The notes under the pieces: model-generated
The model's database searches: none
Told to the model about the DNA's origin: nothing
Seen by the model: the letters and a program-made list of their open reading frames with translations, nothing else
Part shown: in pieces, positions 11,813 to 23,059 of the stretch
How the letters are laid out: each line of letters opens with the position of its first letter
Numbering within the stretch: position 1 is the stretch's first letter
Position numbers and translations under genes: made by a program
NCBI GenBank assembly: GCA_001910725.1
Contig: MJGA01000025.1
Location: forward strand, 310,001-374,000
Reading direction: 5' to 3'
DNA length: 64,000 bases
From: Phanerodontia chrysosporium
Taxonomy: Eukaryota; Basidiomycota; Agaricomycetes; Polyporales; Phanerochaetaceae

Positions 11813-12562
11813 TTACAGACCTTGTTGTCTAAAGTACATACATACCACTCGCGACACCAAGCCACCACGCAACATCCACCCTTCGTAGGCGCTGACCTGC
11901 GCTGACCTGCGCTGCTGCCCTCAGCGCTTTCCCTCAAGGGCCGCTGGGCGCTCCCCCTTGTCTTTGTGGCGCAGCCGCCATCACTCCCGCCATCATGCCC
12001 GCCATCACTCCGCCTCCAGCGGCTGAAGTCGAGTCCATGTCTACCCCATTGTGCACACACCGCGGAACAGCGGGGACCAGATATATGTGAGGGAAGATGC
12101 TGTCCATCTGGGTACAGTAGGATGAATGACGAAGATACTTGAGAGAATGGGTGTGTAACCCCGCCGCTTCCGCTTTGGGCTTACTACCCGTTTTGGTACG
12201 CTTACATAATCATATTCTCTTCCTGCTTTCTCTCTTTCTTCACTTCCCCCATGTACTAGACACGAGATCCCGCTATGCAGAGCCTGTTCTTGCTCTGTCG
12301 TCCGCTCTGAGTGACTTGCCGCCCCACACCGGGGCGGGTTTACAGGGTGGCACCAAATCACCGCCACTTGAGAGCAAGAACTGCACATGAGGATGGGGTG
12401 TAACAGTGTCGGTAGTATACTGTGGGAGAGGCTTGCCTCCATGGTACCATAGGTAGTTCAGGTCTGCGAATTGGAACCAGGGGGAATATTTGACACCTGT
12501 TGTGCTGATAATGATGTACTCAATATGCACGTAGAAATATTTATTTTAGGTGTACACAATAT

Positions 12563-12627
12563 GCCGGTCTAGCGCACTTGGTTACTGCGTTGGAATAACA
12601 ATTTTGTGTTTTCGAACCCGCCGCGTG
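12563..12627 (+). other. tRNA-like module inside the element, right side
   Basis: On the plus strand it has TCTAGCGCACTTGGTTA in the D-arm position and TTCGAACC in the T-arm position, about 40 bases apart, as in tRNA genes. The anticodon arm is not well paired. It mirrors the left module in orientation, so both face the nearer end of the element. Confidence 0.45.
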
Positions 12628-12703
12628 CGTCTTTTTAATTATATTTTCCCTGTTTTTCCTGCAGGTCAATTGTAGGTCGGCGTCTAAGCGTAGGTTACCC
12701 GGT

Positions 12704-12744
12704 CTTAGATAATTCCTTGGCTGGGTCACCCAGTGAACTGAAGC
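12704..12744 (-). repeat. right terminal inverted repeat of the element
   Basis: Reverse complement of 11614-11654, with CA in place of GG just outside the CTGGGTGACCC core. Confidence 0.8.
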
Positions 12745-12749
12745 GGCTC

Positions 12750-12757
12750 TACCTCGC
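12750..12757. repeat. target-site duplication, right copy
   Basis: TACCTCGC, the second copy of the 8-bp host sequence at the insertion point. Confidence 0.8.
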
Positions 12758-14601
12758 GATGGAGTGGACAGCACCGCGGGAACGCCTGCGCGCGCGCCAG
12801 TATCGCAAACCCTCTCTCGACCGCTGGCGCGTCTTCGAAATCGCTGCCGCCCTCCCGCTTCTCCTGCAGGTCTCTCTCGGCCTCTTCTTCGCCGGGCTCT
12901 GCGTGTTCACCGCCAATGTGAACGACCGAATCTCACGCGCCACCATCGCGCTTGTCGGCGCGTGGGCGGCGTTCTTCGTCTTCGCCACCTTAGCACCCTT
13001 CGTCACCCCACGCTGCCCGTACAAGACGCCCTTCCTAAAAGGGACCCTTCGCGCAGGACGCACCTACCTTACACGTCCCTTGTTATATGTAGCGGAGACT
13101 CTCCGAGAGTTCCTATTCTCCAAACTCGGACGATATAAACGTTTCATCAACAGCGGCATAGTGATGAAGATGAGTCGGGAGGAGGAGGACCTGATATCCC
13201 GCGATGAGGACGACGCCGCTATCCTGGTGTCTACGGATCGGTACACGGCAGACGACAATTTCCTTCCCGTCATGATGGAAACTTACAAGCAATACACACA
13301 GGCTACTCCGCAGGGTACGATCTGCTTCGTCATTGACCTCATCAGCAATCGTCTTGGTGGCGATAGACTCCAGTCGCCACTGGTGAGCCTCCCCAGCCTA
13401 CTACTGCTCTCGAAAAAAGCGTATACCGTGCTTCTTGACGCTGTTGCCACCACAATCACATCCTTTTCTGGGTCGATATCCCTCGCAGAGCACCCCTGGC
13501 AAAAGGACGCGTGGCTACTTCTTCTGTCGAGTTCATATCACCCCCTCCCCACACTGCACTTGAAGCCCGTCGGAGGCTCCTCTCTGGTGACCCCCTCGGT
13601 ATCACCCTCCGTTGGTCCGGAGAACTACAGGCTGCATATATTCGCAGAGCCTGGAGGGATATTCAGTGGAGCGATATCGTGCGATCTGTCCCTGTCATGA
13701 CTGCATACATTGAAACTCATGCCGATAACCATGCAATTGACCCCATCGTCGACCAGCTCTCTAAAGACATTGTCCGGTCTGCAACCGTTCATGACGGGTC
13801 CCCTACGGAAGACGAGATCCAGATTACAAAGGAGGGTTGGGAGTCTACACATGCTAGCCCAGTATTTCTCGCTGCGAGTTGCGAAGCATCAGGGACGTTC
13901 CAGGGATTGTGCTACGTGCACCAGCTCTTCAACACCATTTACAAGTCCCCGAGGGAGTCAGGTCAGAGCTGTTGCACATTATTGACACCGCGCTACTGAC
14001 ACATCTCGTAGCACGCCTTGCATTCCTCCGAAACCTCATACGATTTGTCCAGTCGCTCTCCTATGAGCCTGCCGACGCAGTCGCCGGTCTTAGGACCCTG
14101 CGCCTGGTCCTGCAGCTGTACGACACCGAGCACAGCGCGCACAGCACGTCCGCACCCGCCGAGCCGGACGACACGCGCACGCTGCTCTGGACGCAGCTGT
14201 GGGACGCATGCGCGGCGTGGATGGCCGCGGCCCCCGGCATCACGCTCGGCTGGCGCCGCTGCCAGTGCGCGACGCTCGCAGACATCTGCCTCCGCCGCAT
14301 CGCCAGCCTGAGGCTGCAGGACGCACCCGGCGCGGGCTTGCCCGCGCACATCGCAGACGGCCTCACTCTCGTTCTCGGGCCGTACGCCGCCCTCAAGCGT
14401 GGGTGCCCCGCGCGCATGTTGGAGGTGGTCCGTCGCCGTGAGGGGGCGCTCACGCCTGCGGAAGTGGAGGCGCTCGGCGTACAGGACCTTTGGGTGGATG
14501 CTCACGAGCGTAGACCGCAAGTCCAGGTGGTGGATCCTGGCCGCGGCAGTATGGTTCACGACGTGGCAGGCGTAGAAGGGGCAGGGCCACATAGTAGGTA
14601 A

Positions 14602-14922
14602 AGTGTATGCAGAAACGGTAACAGCGCGGCTCTGCAATGCGTGGGCAAACTAGACGGTTACCATATTTGGCTACCAGTGTCCGAAGCGCCTGATGACAAA
14701 ATGTGTTTGACTACCCAGCTGTCAGGGGTCTGGCATTCCCAAGATACGTGGGCGACCGATGACGGCGGTCGTCATGAGTTCCAGAGGCTGTATTGCGTCG
14801 TGAATGACATTACATGCTCTATACTACAGAGGCACGGGCATGCTCGCAAGCCCCACCGTTAACTGTACAATACCTGTAAAGCCTTGCACTTTATAAGAAC
14901 AGACGAGCACACAGACGAAATG
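14602..14922. other. intergenic, convergent gene ends
   Basis: Short stretch between the 3' ends of a plus-strand and a minus-strand gene. Nothing recognised in it. Confidence 0.5.
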
Positions 14923-16191
14923 TTATACATGTTCTGCCGCGTAGTCGGCAGGATGCACGCCCGAGTCCGTCTGGGCCTGCGCAGGACCTGCGGGCGCAGG
15001 CGGAGGGCGCGTGCCCTTCTCGTGGTGCTCGCGCTTCTCGATGGCGCGGCTCGTGGCGTCGCGCCTCCACTGGATGGGGAGGCGGCGCTGGCGGTAGACG
15101 GCGCGGTCGCCGCGGCGGGCCCAGTGGGCGGCCTCGAGGGCGAGCATGTAGCGGGCGTAGCCGATGGTGAGGGCGGTGCCGGCGATGGCCCATATCCAGG
15201 GGACGCCGAAGCCGAGGCCGTACGCGGTGTCGCGCGGGGCGAGCCACGCGGCGGCGACGAGGCCCGCGGCGAGTGCGGTGCCGGAGACGCCCCAGAGGAG
15301 CGCGGTGTTGCGCAGCAGGCGGCGCATGGGCGCGGACGCCTGGTAGCGGTGCGCCCAGGCGTGCCGGAAGCGCAGGCCGCCGCTGCCGTCGACGGCGATG
15401 ACGTCCTCGACGATGGTGTACGTGAGCGGCGGGAGCGGCATGTACGCGGGGAGCGAGGACACGCGGCAGGGCATGCGCAGGCGGTGCGGGAAGAGGCCCG
15501 TGAGGAGGAGTGGGACGGAGAAGGTGAGCATGACGCAGGGGAGCGCCATCGCGACGGTGCGGGGCGAGCCCGGATTGAGCGAGGAGCCGACGATGAGGGG
15601 TATCAGGTAGACGGTGAGCGCGACGGATATGAGGACACTGGGAGGCGCATATAAGCGCGAACACGCGTGGCAGGGATACGGGGACGTACTGGAATGCATC
15701 GACTCCCCAGCGGCCCATGCCTATCGGGCGGCGACTCTCGCACCCTGTCTTGAACCAGAGCAGGTACGTGCGCTGCGTGATCTTGCAGCCCGACGTGGTG
15801 CCGACGAGCGAGGTGATGATGGCCAGGTTCTTCGTCGTCGAGAGGTGTGCGCCCCATTCGAGCGCGTAAAAGAGGATGAGCGGGAGGAGGCCAGAGTCGA
15901 TGAAGAGGAGGGTGAAGAAGATGACGATCCATCGTATGCGCCCGGGGGTATAGACGGTGTAGTTCAGGGCGGAGGCGCGGCGCTGTAGTCGACCTCCTCG
16001 TACTCGTAGAGGCTCGCATGACTCGTGTCTGATCTGCGCGAGCCTGTGGATGTGACGGTCTCGGAGCGATGAGCGGTGTCGTTCGATGAGGGTGCTGGTT
16101 CTGAGGGTTTCTCAGAGGCGTCTCGCGCCCCTGTTGGCGACGATGCAGGCTGTGGTTGTGAGGATGGTGAGTCGGAGGCTACTTCTGGCAT
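14923..16191 (-). CDS. uncharacterised multi-pass membrane protein
   Basis: The start at 16191 gives MPEVASDSPSSQPQP, an acidic, Ser/Pro-rich and probably disordered N-terminus of about 75 residues ending in EYEEVDYSAAPPP. It continues, after a one-base slip near 15972, into LNYTVYTPGRIRWIVIFF, the first of several hydrophobic segments (IVIFFTLLFIDSGLLPLILF, VLISVALTVYLIPLIVG, VMLTFSVPLLLTGLF, LLWGVSGTALAAGLVAAAW, WIWAIAGTALTIGYARYML). A short intron or a slip lies near 15640-15690, before VLISVALTVYL. The C-terminus is polar (EKREHHEKG, PAQAQTDSG) and ends at 14923. The layout suggests an integral membrane protein with cytosolic tails. I do not recognise the family; it resembles conserved fungal membrane proteins of unknown role. 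Confidence 0.65.
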
Positions 16192-16878
16192 AGCGACATC
16201 GCGATTCGTGAAGGGTCGTGAAGAGGACGAGAGGCAAGAGACATGCTTATGAGGAGGAAGTCGAGTCGCATGGATGGTTTATGTTCTCCACCTCGAAACG
16301 CCCAGGCAAGGGTCGAGGACCGCGCCCGGATCTTCGGTTCAGCCACTGACGCAATGCCGCCACCATTCTCCTGCTTGCCTTTACGGGATCGTCACTGGGG
16401 TGCATCCTCGCGCCTCGACGACTCGTCACCAAAGATTGGTGTATGGCCTGTAGAGCAAGTAGTACGAAGACGACCTTTCTCTCGTTGTCAACAGGCAGAC
16501 AGATCGCAACAAACCCCAACGCTTTCCACGGATGTCATACGTGATGACTACTTGCCTTTAGCTGGTGACGTACTTGTCTGGAGCGTCGGAACAGCAGCCT
16601 ACGATTATCCCAGTCGCCATGTGTCAGAGGGCCACAACGGAGGCATAGCGCGGGCTCCGCCAAGACGATCACCCTACCACTGCAATGACACGCCTCGGGG
16701 CCGACCGCGAACAGGTCCGATGACATCGCTATGTGCACCGTGTATGCGAGAGAGGATCTTGCTACGTGTACATACAGACTTTTCTAGCGACTCGTGCCGT
16801 ACAAATACATTACTGTCGGACAGTCCGTTCATGAGGGCAAAGCATGGAGAACGACGAGACTTGCAGCTATGCTCGATC
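16192..16878. other. intergenic; no gene recognised
   Basis: Holds the promoter side of the membrane-protein gene to the left and the 3' side of the cytochrome b561 gene to the right, both on the minus strand. The long plus-strand open frame over it has no domain-like features and is a shadow. Confidence 0.5.
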
Positions 16879-17762
16879 TCAGCCTTCCATCTGCCCGTAC
16901 CGCTTGTCCACGAGCTCGGTCGAGTCGGACTCGTACCCAAGCCTGTGGCGTGCGGCGCGCTCCTGGCGGTACTGGCGGGGAGGAGGCCGAGGCCGACAGA
17001 GTACCCTGTGATCATGAGCTGCAGCCCGCGCCCTCACTCAGCGCAGCCCCTCGCGCAGGATGCACGAGCACACTCACCACGAGCCAGACGATCCACGCCG
17101 CGTTCGCGCCGCCGGCACCGCGCGGCCGGTGTACAGCGGCCACTCGCTGCGGAAGCCGGTGCGGACCTGGTAGAACGACACGGCGATGATGAAGATCCGA
17201 ACGCGGCGTGCGCGTAGTTCTGCGCGCGCGGCCCCGGACCTGCGCGAACGGGCGCTTCACAAAGTGGATGAACGCGCCGAGGCCGAGCTGGACGAGGTAC
17301 AGGCCGAAGAGCGCGACGCCCCACCGCTTGTGCGTGTCGCTCAGCGGGAGCCGGTCGTTCTTCGCGACGGACGCGACGCCGAGCGCAAAGCCCGCGAGGA
17401 TCATCGGGAACGCTGTGGTGGCCCGCGGTCAGCGGCGGCGCGGGACTGTGCGCGGGGACAGCCGTACCGAGCACCCACTGGATCACCCAGTGCATCCGGA
17501 ACCAGCGGTCGCTGTGCGTGCGCACCCAGCGCGCGACGAGCGCGCCGATGGGGAGCAGCACGAGGAAGCCGAGCATCGACAGGATCGCGTGCGCCGCGAT
17601 GTACTGCTGAAAGGGCAGGAGGCCCGCGCTCGTCGCGGGCGCGGTGCCGCTGCCTGACCCGGCATCGGTCGGCGCGGCGGACGAGGCGGGCGGCGCAGGC
17701 GACGCAGGGCCCCAGCCGTCCTGCCGCCTGCTGAGCAGCTGCATGTCGGAGAAGACGTCCAT
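16879..17762 (-). CDS. cytochrome b561-domain membrane protein
   Basis: A haem-binding transmembrane protein of the b561/ferric-reductase fold, likely moving electrons across a membrane. The start at 17762 gives MDVFSDMQLLSRRQDG, an Ala/Pro/Ser-rich N-terminus, then IAAHAILSMLGFLVLLPIG with the first haem-ligand His, WFRMHWVIQWVLG, an intron, FPMILAGFALGVASVA, DTHKRWGVALFGLYLVQLG with a second conserved His, FIHFVKRP, QNYAHAAFG, FIIAVSFYQVRTGF and NAAWIVWLVV. A last exon gives RQYRQERAARHRLGYESDS and the stop at 16879. Family length (about 230-260 aa) fits. Two one-base losses about 25-50 bases apart (near 17195 and 17220) break the frame in the assembly. No DOMON domain is seen in front, so it is the short, stand-alone type. 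Confidence 0.82.
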
Positions 17763-17836
17763 GGTGCGTTTCACGGTGTAAGCAGGGCGGCCGAGCACAG
17801 GCAGGTCCCGCGCGGGCACGCCAGGCGTTCGCCACG

Positions 17837-17844
17837 TATTTATG
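17837..17844 (-). promoter_or_regulatory. TATA-like box of the cytochrome b561 gene
   Basis: CATAAATA on the minus strand, about 75 bases before the start codon at 17762. Confidence 0.45.
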
Positions 17845-18622
17845 ACGGCGTGCGGCCCACTGCGCCGGGCATGGTGGCTCCCAGGGGAGACGCGGGCGCG
17901 GCAGGGCCACGGCGGCGGCTCGCCTGGCCATTGCAGTCCTGCAGTGCGGGACGCGAAAGCGGAGGCCGGCGTTCCCATGGTGCCACCGTCCTGGGAGGAA
18001 TCAGCGGGAGCGGGCGCGGACACGGTGCCGGCGCGCACTGGGGTGTGTAACAGCGGTGGTCTGGCTGGCGTGCGCGTGGAAGAGCACATAGGTGCAGTCG
18101 GGCATCTGGCTGCGCTCACCGCTCCCTTGGGTGGGGCCTGTGGGCGACGCCCTTCTGTAGGCGAGCGTTCCTGGCGAGGGTGTATTCATAGTCGGGATCG
18201 GCAGTGCGGCTGCTGGCAATGCTATAACGCAAAAATATCGAGGTGCCGCGGGAGGGAGAGGCACCTCGTCTAGCTGGGCTGTTTAGAAGACTTGAGCATT
18301 GCATGAAACGTTCATGCCACAGTACCAGCACTGCGGCATGCCGATCTACTGCTTGAAATAAGGCTCAAAGCCAGAAAGATCCGAGATAAAACGCACCGCC
18401 AACGAAAGCGAGCCGAGTGTACTGGCTCGAAGGCGGACGGTTGACGTCCAACCACGGTGGCGGGAGGAAACAGGCTGCTGAGTCAGATATGCTCTGTCAG
18501 CAAACACCGACGGCTTGAATCGGCAATCGCAAAGTTTGCGCGCGCTTGCGACCTGCTTGGGGCGTCGTTAGCGCCACTTTTACTCGTTGGTCGTAGCTTC
18601 TCGTCGACGCCACACTTCGCAA
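17845..18622. other. intergenic between divergent genes
   Basis: Promoter side of the cytochrome b561 gene and of the F-box gene. Several open frames cross it but none has recognisable features. Confidence 0.45.
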
Positions 18623-20090
18623 ATGTCTCCTAGGATGCCGGTGTCTTCACCTGTCTACCTTCCCGCAGAGCTGGTTCATGCTATCCTGTTACAAGTCAAC
18701 GATTGGGATGCAGAGGATAACCGACTGAAGCGCGGTTTTACTACATGCAGTTTGATCTGCCGACACTGGGCCACAGTGATACGACCACTCCTGTTCCTGG
18801 AGCTGACCCTCCGAAGCGCAGAAGATGTCTCGAAGCTGCTCGAATTCTTGGAGCATCCGAACTTCCTGGGTCGTCCACTGCGCGATTGCATCCGGATGCT
18901 CAACATCGTCAACAACCAGCAACGGAAGAGGCACCCTGGGTTCACCATATTTTGAAGCTGAGGGGCAAGTTTGCTTTCCTCAACATCACAGTAATACCAG
19001 CACACACTTCCGCTCCAGAGATGCAACTCGCCCTTACCGAAACGAACCATTTGTTGTCAGTTCCTTTTGCCTGGCTGCCAAAGACCCTACCCACGTCCCG
19101 CGGTTTTCTGCGTACCCTCACTCTTTCCAATATTCGTTTTCCCTCTATTTGCGTCCTGGTCGACGCCATCGCCCGCCTGCGTGTGGGCGAACTCACATTG
19201 GACCATATATCTTTTTTCAACCAGGAAATCGAGGTTCTTCGGGCCCGCCGGGTGCGCCCCACGCCCGAGTTCTACTTGACCGTCTCGCACTGTTTCCGAG
19301 TGCAGCGGACGATCTTGCATGCTGGTCCAGGATTGCGAACCTATTGTTTGCCAGCCAGGGATACGCGCTGCTCAATGATGCCGCATGGGAGCTACTCGAC
19401 AAACATCTGCCACTGCTTCTGTCATTCATCCCTGAGGACTCCTCACTCCAGCACTTGAGCGTGAAGGAGATTGGCAGCATCGATGACGCTCGTGAGTTGT
19501 CCTACAGCAACATTATGGCCCCAGACGCTCATCAGCATACTATACTATGTAGGGAGAGGATACACATACGAGCTTCACAGAGAGGACAAGGTCATCTCTG
19601 CGTTATCCATCTTTGTTGTCAAAGGCCAGCCAGACCATGCAGAAATCGCCAACGCACGCTTTCTTTGCCCTGCCCTCGACCCCGTCGAGATGCCCTCCTT
19701 CTTCAGCGGCCTCGAAGACACGCTACTGGAGCTGAACGGCCCGAGCCCGCCGCTCACGAACGTCGTCTGTCCCACTCGGGCCCTAGCCACGGAGGTCCTC
19801 GAGCTCCTGCGCGCAGGCGCCATCTTCCCTCGGCTCTTCAGCGTGCAGCGCAAGGTCCACGTCGAGGCCCCCACGCGCGACGGCGAGGGCCGTTGCGAGT
19901 TTTTCGCCGGCCAATCGTCGCATCGTTCCGCCCGCTTGCCGTCGACGGCGAGCGCATCACGCTCGACAAGACGCAGCGGGTCGAATGGCTCCTCCACCGC
20001 CAGAGCAACGGCGCGCGGATGGCCTATCTGCGGGAGCTGCTTGCGACGGCCCGCGCAGCGGGAGGTGCGGTGAGCCTGGGAGGGCAGTAG
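18623..20090 (+). CDS. F-box protein with leucine-rich C-terminal region
   Basis: F-box proteins link substrates to SCF ubiquitin ligases through Skp1. The start MSPRMPVSSPVYLPAELVH leads into the F-box (YLPAELVHAILLQV, TTCSLICRHWATVIRPLLF), then Leu-rich segments such as SAEDVSKLLEFLEHPNF and RTLTLSNIRFPSICVLVDA that may form degenerate repeats. One clear intron is 19491-19551; the next exon begins with GYTYELHREDKVISAL. The frame slips by one missing base near 18925, near 19265 and near 19910; coding sense continues after each, ending RMAYLRELLATARAAGGAV and the stop at 20088-20090. In basidiomycetes this family is very large and quickly evolving, so the target cannot be guessed. True decay of the gene is possible. 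Confidence 0.72.
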
Positions 20091-20440
20091 GTGCTGGAAA
20101 TCGCGGATCATCGCACATGCCATAAACGTTTTGTGAGTGGTTTCCATGGCCCTTATGACATGTTCCCAGACAATGCACAAGCGGAAGGCCGAATACAGAA
20201 ACGCTTCTTGACCTCGTCCCCCATATGAACGTCAAACATACCCGCTTCACGGTGCAGCATTTACAGAGAGACGTAGACACTTGTTCGGGTTGTATGATAC
20301 GTTCAGTAGGCCTTCGTTCGAAGCAGATAGCAGAAGCAGTACAGATGTCGAATATGTATGAATATAGCTTGGCAGGCATGAGGGCTACAATTGCTCAAGT
20401 CCGACGATACCATGTGCGGGAACTGTGCATAGGCGGCGGG
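20091..20440. other. intergenic, convergent gene ends
   Basis: Space between the stops of the F-box gene (+) and the membrane protein gene (-). No feature recognised. Confidence 0.5.
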
Positions 20441-23050
20441 TCAGTCCGAGTGATACAGCGGCTCCTTCGTCGGGTCTTCGTACGCATACGAGAGGTCCTC
20501 GTAGGGTAGATCGGTGAACGTCGACGCGCGGCTCGACAGACGCTTCTTGACCTCGTCGCCCATCTGCACGTTGAACATGCCCGCTGCACGCAGGTTGTCA
20601 AGCTCGGGCGACACGACGTCCGCGAGGTGCGGCTCGTTGCCCAGGAGCCACGTGTACTGCAGGAGCCCGCCGCTGTCGACGACGATCTTCGGGTCGAACG
20701 CCGCGCGCGCCGACGCGGGGACGTGCGTCACCACGAAGCAGAGCACCAGGAGCCCGAGGGACGCCGCCAGCCCGACGACGATCTGCTCGCCCGCGTTAGC
20801 CGCGTACATGCTGACCGAGGGCGCAGGGCTTACCGGAGCCAAACTCAGCTGGAGACGACGCCGTGGTCAGCCAAGCGATCTGTCTACAGCTAGGCGGCAC
20901 CCACGTTCAGACGCAGCCGCTGCGCAGACACCATGATCGTCGCCTCTGCGTACGCTCCTGAGGCGTCCGACCCATTGGACGTGAGGTTCAGCGCCACACG
21001 CGTAAGCGAGATGTATGCGCTTTCAGGCCGTGCAAGCCCGCGATGGCATGTGAGCTGGAGTAGTTGACCTGGTTCCCTGCGAACCGATATCTGAGCCTGG
21101 ACGCAACCGCATGTGGACCGTACCCACCGTACCAGAACGTCGCAGCGAGCGCGCGTTCGAGGCTGCGGTTGATCTCTGCAAGCGTCACGTTCGTGCGATT
21201 GTCTGCTAGAATACGGAGGTCCTCGTTCAGAAATCTGGATTTGAAGTAAATCACGTGGATATGAGGGTCGCGAAAGAGACGCACACGTCAAAGGCAGTAG
21301 GATATACCGTCTTCGTCGAAGAGGATTGCATGATCGCGTTGGGATGGGATTCTCGTCGACGGGAGCAACCTGGAACGCCTCGAGCTCGAATCCCGGCAGC
21401 GCCACGGGCGCGGCAGGCTCTGTGCCATTCGCAGATCCGGCGATGACAGTATACGAGCTGCTGTGCCCGCTTGGCGGCGAGAAGAATGGGGCTGACTGTG
21501 CCTGATCGTCTCGACCAGTCAGACGCACCGCGATCAAGGCGGGAAGAGACGCACGATGCGCAGTTGGTCCGTCAGCATTGGGGCCTCCGGCCACGTCCAG
21601 TTCTTCCAGACGCTTTGCGCCAGCGGCTTCTGCATCTTGACTGCAGGCGTGCGTGTGTTGACGGAGACGTCGACTTTGACATTGGTGATGTTCACGCTGC
21701 AGGCAACGAGTTGGAGGCCGGTAATCATCACTGAGCACAAGTCGGCTCTGTTGAACTAGAGTCGAGGTGATAGAAAGCAAAGACTCACTGGCTGGCTCCG
21801 CCACCGGGATTGGAACAATCACTTGCGGGTCTATAGATAGCCAAGCGCCACCTGGAATTGGCGCCTCACTACCAGAAGAGTCCACGATGGACACCGTGGA
21901 TAGGACGAGGATCGGCGCCCAGCAGCTGCCTGGAGTGTATGGCGCCGCAGTTTTGCAATCGGCCCCAGTTGGTTCACTTGGCCTGTGTAGATCACTGGGC
22001 CATGTCTGTGCAGTCATTCTTGTTAGGCAGTGCTCATATCAATCGTGACGAGAGCGCACATGGAATACTGGCCGTGTACCAGTATGCGTCGGGGACCGAG
22101 GTATCGATGCTGAACGCCAGCCATGTCATATTCGGTTGACCAGCACGGTCAAGCGTATGGAAGGCCTCGATCGGCTGTTGCGCGAAGGGCAAAGCGGCGC
22201 AGTCGACGTTGTATACGGACCCGTTGACGGTGGCCGTCCACTGGCAGAGGACACCGGTGGAATGACGTCGTAGACCATGTTGTCCTGGAGCCCTAGCGTC
22301 GGCATTTGATCGTAGACCAGGAGAACATCGTACGCGGAGGAGTAGCTGAAATAAAATCAGCATCGAAATAGTCGGGCGTCGCAATGCTCACTCCGCGTGC
22401 ATGGTGGAGTTCGCCAAGGTCGTGCGGAAAATGGTGGGGACGGTGGCGTTGTATGGCACGACGTTGAGTACGGTCGGGATTGTGATGTGAAGGAGCCAAA
22501 CACCAAAGAGGTACGCGGTGATGTAGATGACGCCGACCATGGCTGCCCGGAGCTTGAACTGGCACCACAGGGACCCGCATGCTGCCCCGAGACCAAGCCA
22601 AGCGTTGCTTTTGTCGTGCAAAGAAGTGAGGTTTGTTGCACGTAGAGATCGCTCCGGAAGGCGAGTGACTGCGTGTACATGACAAGGAGTGCTAGAAGAA
22701 TCTGCGGCGTCCTTGGATGAGCGGGCCGACTATCGTGCGACAGACCGACGTACCGTTCCGAAAACCTGCATGATAGTTGTGACGGCCAACGGGTACCACT
22801 CCACTGTAAAGGAGGTGATCTCAAACGATATGGAGTGCTCGTATTGCCCGAAATAAATGAAAAGGAGTCCGATGTGCAGAAAAAGAGAAGGGTGTGTAGC
22901 CCGACGCATAGTGACGCATGTAGCTTGTATGCCGATGAACCGGACTTTCGAGAATAGGACTCTCCACCGGATGGTAGGTCTTGCCCTGTTCTGAGGGCAT
23001 GAACCTCGCCTTGTGTAGGTTCCCTGCGGTCTGCGAGGAGGATAGTCCAT
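20441..23050 (-). CDS. large uncharacterised basidiomycete membrane protein
   Basis: A multi-exon gene read from about 23 kb leftwards. The N-terminal part has membrane helices (HPSLFLHIGLLFIYFG, WYPLAVTTIMQVFG, ILLALLVMYTQSLAF), then HDKSNAWLGLGAACGSLW, AAMVGVIYITAYLFGVWLL and HITIPTVLNVVPYNATVPT. A long, presumably outer domain follows with many N-glycosylation sites (NGSVYNVDCAALPF, NITNVKVDV, NLTSNGSDA). A final membrane helix, IVVGLAASLGLLVLCFVVT, and a cytosolic tail with DEVKKRLSSR end at 20441. This matches a family often seen in agaricomycete genomes without known function. Exons switch frame several times; at least one switch (near 22620) looks like a missing base. The first ATG is uncertain: 23050 and 22909 both fit. 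Confidence 0.6.
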
Positions 23051-23059
23051 GGTGACTGG

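Larger units (their letters stand above)
11610..12749. mobile_element. non-autonomous DNA element with 41-bp terminal inverted repeats
   Basis: The insertion lies between two copies of TACCTCGC (11602-11609 and 12750-12757), an 8-bp target duplication as made by hAT-type transposases. Its ends carry near-perfect inverted repeats (11614-11654 and 12704-12744, about 39 of 41 matching) with the core CTGGGTGACCCAGCCAAGG. No transposase frame is inside, so it would need a partner elsewhere. Next to each end is a tRNA-like stretch pointing outward, which is unusual for hAT elements and suggests a fold-back or SINE-derived structure. The exact outer ends are uncertain by a few bases, because four bases outside each inverted repeat do not pair well. 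Confidence 0.7.
11026..14601 (+). pseudogene. DUF6535-domain membrane protein, interrupted by a transposable element
   Basis: The left part (start MSSDSQPELK, then after an intron EVQQSTGWQTMAKAVREID, CKEDIDTLLVF, LYSAVLSAFLIESY, IPAWALNVNALWF, YGMLVKQWLREYLA) and the right part (YLAMEWTAPRERLRARQYR, VFEIAAALPLLLQVSLGLFF, GLCVFT) are two halves of one DUF6535 domain, a fungal family with several membrane helices of unknown function. They are separated by a 1,140-bp insertion at 11610-12749 placed inside the codons for Tyr-Leu-Ala, which are duplicated on both sides. Downstream the C-terminal region continues to 14601 but with frame slips near 13545 (in a run of C) and near 13945, each explained by one missing base. 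Unless the insertion is spliced out, no full protein can be made. The call to DUF6535 is by motif memory. Confidence 0.75.

Noticed and set aside
16243..17217. 324-residue plus-strand open frame
   Set aside because: Runs over an intergenic region and opposite the cytochrome b561 exons; no domain pattern.
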